A stretch of 64,000 nt of DNA. It comes from Chloroflexota bacterium (GTDB lineage Bacteria > Chloroflexota > Dehalococcoidia > Lucifugimonadales > UBA3495). The notes beneath the pieces were generated by a model that was given only the letters and a program-made list of their open reading frames with translations, was not told where the DNA came from and did not search any database. Below, in pieces: positions 9,058 to 16,094 of this stretch. Every line of letters starts with the position of its first letter. The stretch's first letter is position 1. The stretch is taken from the NCBI GenBank assembly GCA_028873965.1, contig JAPPMU010000024.1, positions 144,933-208,932 on the forward strand. The letters run 5' to 3'. Made by a program: the position numbers and the translations under genes.

Positions 9058-12000
9058 ATGATACTTTTGACCAAGTTGGCCCTGCAAAGCCGGACGGTCA
9101 CCGTCATGATCCTGATCCTGGTGTTAGCGGGCGGCATCTACGCCTATCGGCAGCTGCAGCAGGAGCTTTACCCCGAGATCACCCTGAGACTGATCAACGT
9201 CTCCACGTCCTACCAGCAGGGCACGCCGTACCAGGTCTCACAGGACGTCACCAAGCCCATCGAGGACGTGATCATCGGCATGGAGGGGCTGAAGGAACTG
9301 ACGTCGACGTCACGATCCAGCAACTCGCGGGTACAGGCCAGTTTCGAAAACACCGTTGATATTGAAGAAGCGGAGGCGGAAATCGTCAGTCGCGTCTCCG
9401 GCCTCCGCCTCCCGGACGCCGCCGGCGACCCCCGCGTGTTCGAGCTGACGCCCAACCTGCGCCCCGTGATGGAGCTGAGCGTATCGGGCCAGCGCGACAT
9501 TCCGGATCTGCTTCGGATAGTCGAACGGCAGATTGTGCCGCCGTTCAAGGCGGTGCCGGGCGTGCTTGACGTGGAGGTCGAAGGCGGCGTCAACGAGCAG
9601 GTTTTCGTGACGGTGGACCCGGCCCTGCTGGATACCTATGGACTGACCATCCAGAACGTCATCGGCGCCCTCCAGAGCAACTCGGTGGACGTCAACGCCG
9701 GCAGCGTCGACGCGGGCGACGGCACGGTTACCGTCCGCGCGTTCCACGGCTACACCGATCTGGATGCTATACGGAACCTGCCCGTCGGGTATTCCCGTTC
9801 CGCCGGAACTCCCGGCTCACCGCGCCCCGGCGGAGGCGTCGCCACCCCGATCAGCATGTCGGAAATCGCCGACGTGCGCGTCGCCACCCCCGAAGCCCGA
9901 ACCATTTCCCGCACTAACGGCCAGCCCAGCGTCAGCCTCAACGTTCACAAGACCGGGGAAGGCAACACCATCGACATCACCCACACCATTGATGAGTTGA
10001 TGGCGGAGCTGCATGGCCAATTGCCGCCGGACCTCGAAATCTCCGTGATCGACAGCCAGGCTCCCCGGCTGGAAGAACAGCTGGGCAAGGTGCTTGGGCA
10101 GGGCATCCAGGGCTTTTTCTTCGCCGTGGTCGCGGTGTTCCTCTTCCTGCTGCAATTGCGGCCGCGGCCCCTGGCCGGCATCGCCAACTCCATACGCCCC
10201 ACCGTCATCATCGCCCTCTCCATTCCCCTCAGCGTGATGGTGACCATGTTGGTCATGGCCCTGTTCGATTGGACCATGAACTTCATGAGCCTGGCCGGTC
10301 TGGCCATCGCCGTGGGGCGCATCGTGGACGACAGCATCGTCGTGCTGGAGAACATCTACCGCCACATGCAGGATGGCAGCCCCCGCTCCGTGGCGGTGAT
10401 CGCCGCCACCCAGGAGGTCAGCCCGCCCGTCGTCGCCTCCACCCTGACCACCGTGGCGGTTTTTATTCCCCTGGCGTTTCTGCCGGGTGTGGTGGGGCAG
10501 TTCTTCTCTCCCTTTGCCCAGACGGTGTGCGTTTCCCTCTTGGCGTCCACGCTGGTCGCCCTGACCGCGGTGCCGGTGTTGGCCTCCTGGTTCCTGCGCG
10601 CGGGCGACATGGTTGACGATCCCGAGAACCCCAGAGGCGACACCTACCTGCAAAAGATCTACACCCCGATCCTTCGGCTGGCCCTGCGTTACCGGCTGAT
10701 CACCGCCATCGTCAGCATCCTGGTCGTGCTGGCCAGCCTAACCCTCATCCGAACACTGCCCATCGAGCTGTTTTCCCAGGGACGCACCGAGGGCATCCGC
10801 ATCGACCTTACCCTCAGCGGCAACCCCTCCACCGTCCAGCTTGTGCGGGAGGTCGGCGCAGTTGAACGCATACTGGACGAATTCGCGTCCCAGGGAGCCG
10901 TGGAGAGATACCAGGTGACCCTGGGCGCAGGCAGCCGAAACTTCGGCTCCAGCGCAGACGCTGCCTTCAACCGGGCCGGCTTCAACATCCTGCTGGGCGA
11001 CGCTGCGCCCGATGACCTGGACGAGCAGATCCGGAATGCCCTGCCCGAAAAGCGGGGCGTTACCACCCGCGTCTTTGCCGACACCGGCGGCCCGGGCGGG
11101 GGCGGACGGCTGCAACTCACCCTCACCGGGACCAACTACGAGGATGTCCGCATCGCCGCCGACCGGTTGCAGACCGCCGTGGAACGCGACCCGGGCGTGC
11201 GCAACGTGCAAACCAATATTGAGGACGGCCGGGAGGAACTTACCATCGCCATCGATCCCAACGAAGCGGGACGCTATGGCCTGTCGTCAATGAACGTCGC
11301 CAGCCAGATCCGCACCTGGATGCGCGGCAGCGAAGTCGGCGAGATAAACCTCAGCGGGGAGACCCTCGACGTAGTTGTCCGCGGGGCTCCCGAAGCCGTG
11401 GACGATCCCATGGACCTTCCGACGCTGCCCATTACGGGCAACGCCGGGGCCATCCCCCTGGGCAGCATCGCCGACGCCCGTCATACCGTGGGCCCCAGCG
11501 TCGTCACTCATTACGACGGCCACCGTTCCGCCACCATCTCCGGCCGGCTGGTGGGACGTGACGCCGGGGCCATCGGTGATCGCATCGACGCCGTCGTAGC
11601 CTCCACGCCGTTGCCCCCGGGAGTATCCATCCGTTCCGGAGGCACCCGCAGCGACATCAGAGACGAGTTCAACAACGTTTACGTGGCGATGGTCATTGGC
11701 GTGTCCCTGGTGTACCTGGTGATGGTCGCCACCCTGGGCTCGCTGAAAATCCCCTTCATCGTGGTGCTGAGCATGCCGCTGGCCGTCGTGGGCGCACTGG
11801 TAGCGCTGGTGCTCACCGACCGGTCGTTGAGCCTGCCGGCGCTGATGGGGTTCCTGCTCCTGGTGGGCATCGTGGTGACCAACGCCATCGTGCTGCTGAC
11901 ATTCGTGCACCAGCAGCGCCGGGCCGGCCTGGCCCCCCTGGACGCAGTGATGGCGGCCGGCCGCACCCGCGTGCGCCCCATCCTGATGACCGCGTTCACC

Positions 12001-12279
12001 ACCATCCTGGCCCTGATCCCCCTGTCCCTCAGCGAATCGGCCGGGCTGGTGGGCGCGGAACTTGCCACCGTCGTCATCGGCGGTCTGATCAGTTCCACCT
12101 TTCTCACCCTGGTGGCGGTCCCGGTGGTCTACATGCTGTTCGAGGAGTCGGTCCCCAACCTTTATCGCCGTGTGCTGCGGATGTTGGGGATTCGCACAGC
12201 AACTCCCGCGGTCGATAACCCGGAGGAACCATCGCCAGCAACCGGCGAGACTCCCGCAATCAGTCCGGGCAACGACTAA
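9058..12279 (+). CDS. RND-type transporter (AcrB/SwrC-like, HAE1 family)
   Basis: This 1073-residue proton-driven exporter has the duplicated RND layout: TM1 (about residues 13-30), a large extracellular porter loop, TM2-6, a linker, TM7 and a second loop, then TM8-12. The first half shows LEISVIDSQAPRLEEQ before TM2. TM4 carries the proton-relay acidic pair in AVGRIVDDSIVVLENIYRH. The C-terminal TM11/12 region has RTRVRPILMTAFTTILALIP. No membrane-fusion protein or outer-membrane factor gene is adjacent, as in the stand-alone RND pumps of monoderm bacteria. Substrates (drugs, lipids or surfactants) cannot be predicted. The C-terminal 30 residues are Pro/Glu-rich and probably disordered. Confidence 0.94.
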   Translation: MILLTKLALQSRTVTVMILILVLAGGIYAYRQLQQELYPEITLRLINVSTSYQQGTPYQVSQDVTKPIEDVIIGMEGLKELTSTSRSSNSRVQASFENTVDIEEAEAEIVSRVSGLRLPDAAGDPRVFELTPNLRPVMELSVSGQRDIPDLLRIVERQIVPPFKAVPGVLDVEVEGGVNEQVFVTVDPALLDTYGLTIQNVIGALQSNSVDVNAGSVDAGDGTVTVRAFHGYTDLDAIRNLPVGYSRSAGTPGSPRPGGGVATPISMSEIADVRVATPEARTISRTNGQPSVSLNVHKTGEGNTIDITHTIDELMAELHGQLPPDLEISVIDSQAPRLEEQLGKVLGQGIQGFFFAVVAVFLFLLQLRPRPLAGIANSIRPTVIIALSIPLSVMVTMLVMALFDWTMNFMSLAGLAIAVGRIVDDSIVVLENIYRHMQDGSPRSVAVIAATQEVSPPVVASTLTTVAVFIPLAFLPGVVGQFFSPFAQTVCVSLLASTLVALTAVPVLASWFLRAGDMVDDPENPRGDTYLQKIYTPILRLALRYRLITAIVSILVVLASLTLIRTLPIELFSQGRTEGIRIDLTLSGNPSTVQLVREVGAVERILDEFASQGAVERYQVTLGAGSRNFGSSADAAFNRAGFNILLGDAAPDDLDEQIRNALPEKRGVTTRVFADTGGPGGGGRLQLTLTGTNYEDVRIAADRLQTAVERDPGVRNVQTNIEDGREELTIAIDPNEAGRYGLSSMNVASQIRTWMRGSEVGEINLSGETLDVVVRGAPEAVDDPMDLPTLPITGNAGAIPLGSIADARHTVGPSVVTHYDGHRSATISGRLVGRDAGAIGDRIDAVVASTPLPPGVSIRSGGTRSDIRDEFNNVYVAMVIGVSLVYLVMVATLGSLKIPFIVVLSMPLAVVGALVALVLTDRSLSLPALMGFLLLVGIVVTNAIVLLTFVHQQRRAGLAPLDAVMAAGRTRVRPILMTAFTTILALIPLSLSESAGLVGAELATVVIGGLISSTFLTLVAVPVVYMLFEESVPNLYRRVLRMLGIRTATPAVDNPEEPSPATGETPAISPGND

Positions 12280-12383
12280 CCGGCTGCCCAACTGTAGTCG
12301 CCTCTGCGCGCGTTGCGGCGCCGGAATGTTGCCTATCGTCAAACAATCTTGACGGCTCCGCTCGTCCGGGAAAATTCGGGTAT

Positions 12384-12410
12384 GATAATCGCGCCCACGC
12401 GCTGATTATC
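12384..12410. promoter_or_regulatory. Inverted repeat GATAATC...GATTATC upstream of the PaREP1-like gene
   Basis: GATAATCGCGC (12384-12394) pairs with GCGCTGATTATC (12399-12410) with one bulged base and a 4-nt loop. It overlaps a TATGAT/GATAAT promoter-like box and lies just before the ribosome site AAGGAGG of the gene at 12431. It could be an operator or a 5'-leader hairpin. Confidence 0.45.
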
Positions 12411-12430
12411 AATCCTGCAAGGAGGCGACT

Positions 12431-12820
12431 ATGGCCACCGCCAGAGAGGACACCGTTGCTCAATGCGTCGACCAAGCCGTCGCCTTTCTAGCGCAATCGG
12501 ACCGTGAATTCGACGAGGGAGACCGTCGGCAAGGCTCGGAAAAGCTCTACGGCGCGGCCACGCAAGTGGTCATAGCTGCCGCCAAGCAGCGTGGCTGGCA
12601 ATATCGCAGCCGCCGCGCCACCAAGAACGCGGTCATCCAGCTGGAGTCGGAATACCAGGATCCATTGCTAATCGCCGGATTTCTCGCCGCGGAAAAGTTC
12701 CATAAGAACTTCTTTCACGATGAGATGGAAGACTACGAAATCGTAGCCGACCGGCCCATCGTCCACCGCTTTGTGAATCGCCTGGTGACACTGGTCAACG
12801 ACTACGCACCGGACGCCTGA
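12431..12820 (+). CDS. PaREP1/HEPN-like protein (copy A)
   Basis: This 129-residue all-helical protein resembles the PaREP1 family of the HEPN superfamily. The ATG follows AAGGAGG at a good distance. Characteristic stretches are GSEKLYGAATQVVIAAAKQR, which matches the family pattern ASEK-WGAA-Q--KA-AE-RGW, and FLAAEKFHKNFFHDEM near the C-terminus. A second copy is at 37463-37819. Family members occur in archaea and some bacteria and their biochemical role is not established. No nucleotidyltransferase partner is adjacent, and I see no clear RX4-6H RNase motif, so I do not call it a toxin. Confidence 0.8.
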   Translation: MATAREDTVAQCVDQAVAFLAQSDREFDEGDRRQGSEKLYGAATQVVIAAAKQRGWQYRSRRATKNAVIQLESEYQDPLLIAGFLAAEKFHKNFFHDEMEDYEIVADRPIVHRFVNRLVTLVNDYAPDA

Positions 12821-12871
12821 TTCAGCGCGACGCGCTCAGCGCAAATTGAAAGTTGTCAAAAGGAGAAGAAC

Positions 12872-13195
12872 ATGTACGTACTGCGAAGAATTTTCAAGAC
12901 CAAGCCCGGCGAGGCCCGCCGCGTGGCCAGCCTGCTGCAGAAGCAGGGCCAGATTTTCCACGACGCCGGCCAGCGCAGCGAAATCCGGGTCTATTTCAAC
13001 GGCGCCACCACTCCGGCGGAACAGGACGTTGTCATCCTCGAATGGACTGACGAGGCCCTGATGTCCCCCATGCGGGGAGAGAATCAACTGCCCCCGGCGG
13101 CCCTGGAAGTGGGCGCACAGATCAGGCCGCTGGTGGAGAGCAACCGCATCGAGTTCTGGGAGCTGATGTCGCCCGACAAGATGATGGACGTCTAA
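12872..13195 (+). CDS. Small hypothetical protein, possible dimeric alpha-beta barrel (ABM-like)
   Basis: This is a 107-residue soluble protein preceded by AAGGAGAAG. It starts MYVLRRIFKTKPGEARRVAS, and the pattern of an opening beta-strand, a helix with regularly spaced residues and a later strand VVILEWTDE resembles dimeric ferredoxin-like proteins related to antibiotic-biosynthesis monooxygenases. No catalytic residue can be assigned. It sits between the PaREP1-like gene and the pncC-like gene with short gaps, so it could share their transcript. The function is unknown. Confidence 0.75.
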   Translation: MYVLRRIFKTKPGEARRVASLLQKQGQIFHDAGQRSEIRVYFNGATTPAEQDVVILEWTDEALMSPMRGENQLPPAALEVGAQIRPLVESNRIEFWELMSPDKMMDV

Positions 13196-13222
13196 TCACT
13201 TGCACCTTGAGGAGGCAGCATC

Positions 13223-13693
13223 GTGGAAGTAGCACAGGTTGCGGAGATTCTCCTGGAGCGCGGGCAGACGGTGTCCGTGGCTGAGGCCTGCACCAACGGC
13301 CTGCTCGGCTACACGCTGGGCACCATACCCGGCGCGTCCCGCTTTTTCCCGGGTGGCGTCGTCGCCTACACCGGTGGACTCAAGGAAAAGATCCTCGGCG
13401 TGCCTGACGATCTCTATGAGACCGCGGGAAGCGTGAGCCGCGAAATGGCCATCGCCATGGCCCGCGGCGCGCTGGAGCTCACCGGCACCGACTTTGCCCT
13501 GTCTACCACCGGCGTCACCGGTCCGGCCGCGGGCCGCAGTGGCTTGCCCATCGGCACCTTCTGGATCGGCCTGGCCGTCAAGGACGGCGAAGACGCCGCT
13601 ATCGAGATCCGCGTAGGCGGCGACCGCGACGCCACCAAGCACGGAGCGGTACAAGCCGCTATTGACCTGCTGGGACGGGAGCTGACCGGCTAA
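13223..13693 (+). CDS. CinA C-terminal domain amidase (nicotinamide-nucleotide amidohydrolase, PncC-like)
   Basis: This is a 156-residue single-domain CinA-C protein with a GTG start preceded by GAGGAGG. Family motifs are VAEACTNGLLGYTLGTIPGA (usually AESCTGG) and GGVVAYTGGLKEKILGV, then TGVTGPAAG (usually TGIAGPxGG) and PIGTFWIGLA. The family hydrolyses nicotinamide mononucleotide to NaMN and ammonia in pyridine-nucleotide salvage. The competence-domain half of full CinA is absent. The Ser and Gly substitutions in the first motif (AEAC, TNG) are mild departures, so activity is likely but not certain. Confidence 0.88.
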   Translation: MEVAQVAEILLERGQTVSVAEACTNGLLGYTLGTIPGASRFFPGGVVAYTGGLKEKILGVPDDLYETAGSVSREMAIAMARGALELTGTDFALSTTGVTGPAAGRSGLPIGTFWIGLAVKDGEDAAIEIRVGGDRDATKHGAVQAAIDLLGRELTG

Positions 13694-13705
13694 CTATTGT
13701 AGAGC

Positions 13706-13752
13706 GCATCGCCGAGAGCTTCCGATGAGTTCGCGCGGGCCCTCGGCGATGC
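13706..13752 (+). terminator. Stem-loop after the pncC-like gene
   Basis: GCATCGCCGAG (13706-13716) pairs perfectly with CTCGGCGATGC (13742-13752), giving an 11-bp stem with a 25-nt loop. There is no clear U-run, so intrinsic termination is uncertain. It may instead be an mRNA-processing or stability element. Confidence 0.4.
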
Positions 13753-13788
13753 CATCGTCAATCCAAGAGAGTGCGGAGCAGGAAGAAA

Positions 13789-14004
13789 ATGTTTTCAAAC
13801 GTTCGCAGGGATATAATAGTGCTCCTGATCGGCGCCGCCATCGCAACGCTATTTGGAATACTGGTCGCATATCCGGAGATGCTTGCGAGCACTCGGGAAA
13901 ACGCCGCCCGCATTGGAGCGAACGAACAACGGATCCAACTGCTATGGAACGCCCACTCAATTGAACACTCCACGCTGACTCCTGATGGAGAACCATCACC
14001 ATGA
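13789..14004 (+). CDS. Small single-pass membrane protein (71 aa), unknown function
   Basis: It starts at the ATG 13789 after GGAAG, giving MFSNVRRDIIVLLIGAAIAT and one hydrophobic helix (about residues 9-29), then a polar helical tail with ENAARIGANEQRIQLLW. I do not recognise a family. Its last four bases overlap the next gene (ATGA), so the two are translationally coupled. Confidence 0.55.
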   Translation: MFSNVRRDIIVLLIGAAIATLFGILVAYPEMLASTRENAARIGANEQRIQLLWNAHSIEHSTLTPDGEPSP

Positions 14005-14183
14005 GCCGTGCAATTTTGACAATAGCAGCAGCCATGTTTGGGATTCCGCTGGTCATTATGGTAGCCATAGCTGCAACTGGATCAGAGATTCCCTCCTTCA
14101 TGTTGTTCCTAGGCGGTTGGAGTATGGCCTTGGGCGTGTTGGCTGGAGGCATCGGTGCGGTAATTGCTGCCTATGGGGGCTAA
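14001..14183 (+). CDS. Small membrane protein (60 aa), unknown function
   Basis: This is a 60-residue, almost wholly hydrophobic protein with two predicted membrane helices (about residues 4-25 and 32-57). It begins at an ATG overlapping the stop of the preceding small membrane protein. The tight ATGA overlap and shared membrane character suggest a two-subunit unit. No family is recognised. Confidence 0.55.
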   Translation: MSRAILTIAAAMFGIPLVIMVAIAATGSEIPSFMLFLGGWSMALGVLAGGIGAVIAAYGG

Positions 14184-14367
14184 ATCATCGGCCGGGATAC
14201 TCCATCAAGATGCGCGACCTACAGAACGCGCCCGTCGGTAACTGGGGCAACAAGCCGTCCGGTTCCAGTCTGTCTGCGAAGATAGAGCGCCAGCACGACA
14301 AGATACTTCTAATCAACAGCCCAATAGCGATTTGGAACCAGAAATCTCGCCTCAATCCGGAGCACCA

Positions 14368-15378
14368 ATGAAATTCGGAGTATCCCTTTCCGCCATCGCC
14401 CAGCAGCCGGCCGGCGCCGACATGCAGCAGGCCTTCGCCGACATTTGCTCCTACGTGGGCGCGGCGCGTGACCTCGGGTTCGACATGGTCTACCAGGGCC
14501 AGCACTACCTGACCGACCCCTACCAGCAGCTGCAAACGATGCCGCTGCTGGCCCGCATCTCGGCCGAGGCCCGGGGCATGGGCCTGGTGGCAACCATGCT
14601 GGTACCGCTGCACCATCCGGTTGACCTGGCGGAGCGGGTGGCCACCATGGACGTGATCACCGGCGGTAACTTCACCCTGAGTGCCGCCCTCGGCTATCGT
14701 GACGAGGAATACGACAACTTCGGCGTGCCCCGCCGCACCCGGGTGAGCCGCTACCTGGAATGCCTGGAGGCCATGCGTCTGCTGTGGTCGGGCGAGAAGG
14801 TCAACTACGAAGGCCGGTACTTCCGTCTGCAGGACGCCCAGTTGATGCTCCGACCCGTGCAGCAGCCCCATCCGCCGGTGTGGGTGGCCGCCAACAGCGA
14901 CGCCGCCATCACCCGGGCCGCACGGATGGGCTACACCTGGTACGTGAACCCCCACGCCAAGTTCGACACCATCAGCCAGCAGGTCGAGATGTACCACGAG
15001 GCCGCCGGCGTCGCCGATTCGGGCGCGCCCGACCGCCTGCCCCTGGGCCGGGAGGTCTTCGTCGGCCGAACCCACGAGGAAGCCTTCGCCAGCGCCGCGC
15101 CCTACCTGGGCGGCAAATACGAGGCCTACGCCCAGTGGGGCCAGGACAAGGCCCTGCCCGGCGAGGAGAATTTCCGCGAGCCCTTCGAGGACCTCGCCCG
15201 CGACCGCTTCGTCATCGGCAGTCCCGACGAGGTGGTGGAGGAACTATCCCGTTACCGCTCGCTGGGCATGTCCCACGGCTGCTTCCGCATGATGTGGCCG
15301 GGTATGCCCCTGGAAGACGGCATCGCCAATCTGGAACTTTTCGCCGACCGGGTGGCGCCGCACCTGCGGGAGGATTAG
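14368..15378 (+). CDS. LLM-class (luciferase-like) flavin-dependent oxidoreductase
   Basis: This 336-residue TIM-barrel flavoprotein resembles bacterial luciferase and F420/FMN-dependent monooxygenases. I start it at ATG 14368, preceded by CCGGAG; the frame opens 12 codons earlier. Typical segments are MKFGVSLSAIAQQPAG, VAATMLVPLHHP-like core strands (ATMLVPLHHPVDLAERVATM), the loop GYRDEEYDNFGVPRRTR and the late motif VIGSPDEVVEEL. It uses reduced FMN or F420 to oxidise an unknown organic substrate. Its 3' end abuts the convergent membrane gene at 15380 with a 1-bp gap. Expansion of this family is common in SAR202 Chloroflexota. Confidence 0.92.
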   Translation: MKFGVSLSAIAQQPAGADMQQAFADICSYVGAARDLGFDMVYQGQHYLTDPYQQLQTMPLLARISAEARGMGLVATMLVPLHHPVDLAERVATMDVITGGNFTLSAALGYRDEEYDNFGVPRRTRVSRYLECLEAMRLLWSGEKVNYEGRYFRLQDAQLMLRPVQQPHPPVWVAANSDAAITRAARMGYTWYVNPHAKFDTISQQVEMYHEAAGVADSGAPDRLPLGREVFVGRTHEEAFASAAPYLGGKYEAYAQWGQDKALPGEENFREPFEDLARDRFVIGSPDEVVEELSRYRSLGMSHGCFRMMWPGMPLEDGIANLELFADRVAPHLRED

Positions 15379-15379
15379 C

Positions 15380-15784
15380 TCATCGGCGAAATGTGAACCA
15401 TATCGACCTGAACAGCGCGGTAAGCATCAGATACATTCCGGTGGCGTAGAAAGGCACGAAGGTGAACAACAATATGAGCAGCGCCCAATACGCATTTTGA
15501 TCGGCAAAAACCAACCATGTGCCGACTATGCCGAATACTGTCGCGACCGAGGTAGCAAAAATGACCAGCCAATTCGGTTCCTTGAACAACGCGGATGCCA
15601 CTGCTGCCAGAACTATGATAGCTGCTACGAATTGCAAAGCGGAACCGCGGCCCGATTGAATTCGTTGGGGCAAGTCAGGATCGAGAACCGGCGACAGCAA
15701 AATCAGCACGCCCAGAAAGGTAAATGCGCCGCACCATGACCACCCCAAAGCTACTACGGCCTCCCGCAATACATTTCTAACCAT
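15380..15784 (-). CDS. Hypothetical membrane protein (134 aa)
   Basis: It has four hydrophobic helices, at about residues 16-32, 48-64, 70-90 and 96-124, with a short basic C-terminus ending WFTFRR. It overlaps the preceding minus-strand gene by 8 bp, indicating coupled expression. No family is recognised. The lower GC content compared with neighbouring enzymes is typical of small membrane genes here. Confidence 0.65.
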   Translation of the reverse strand: MVRNVLREAVVALGWSWCGAFTFLGVLILLSPVLDPDLPQRIQSGRGSALQFVAAIIVLAAVASALFKEPNWLVIFATSVATVFGIVGTWLVFADQNAYWALLILLFTFVPFYATGMYLMLTALFRSIWFTFRR

Positions 15785-16052
15785 CCGACGAGCCCCATGG
15801 CTTCCAACCTTGACGCCAGAAGGCCCAAACTGCGCTGCCTAGTAGAAAAATCCACAACCCGGCCCCAGCTACCAATACGAAGCGTCTATGCTCAGCGTCC
15901 AGACCTGCCCACGCTTCTTGCAACGGGGTGATACCGGTCAGCAGCAGGGCTGCAACCAACGATATGGTGCAAACCAGGACGATTCCAGCGCCCAGCAACA
16001 GGACCCTGGCGGGAAAACTCAGGCTTTCCAATGGGGCAGGTCGCAGGGCCAT
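15777..16052 (-). CDS. Hypothetical membrane protein (91 aa)
   Basis: It has two hydrophobic helices (about residues 14-40 and 59-77) separated by a polar loop with GLDAEHRRF, and a tryptophan-rich tail. It lies upstream of and overlaps the 134-residue membrane protein gene. It is 42 bp downstream of the acylase gene on the same strand and could be its operon partner. The function is unknown. Confidence 0.6.
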   Translation of the reverse strand: MALRPAPLESLSFPARVLLLGAGIVLVCTISLVAALLLTGITPLQEAWAGLDAEHRRFVLVAGAGLWIFLLGSAVWAFWRQGWKPWGSSDG

Positions 16053-16094
16053 TGCGTCAACTCCTTTCCGATTTCCGACTCCACAGTCAGTTTA

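Noticed and set aside
13223..13693. Full-length CinA
   Set aside because: Only the C-terminal amidase domain is present; no upstream MoaB-like competence domain exists in frame.
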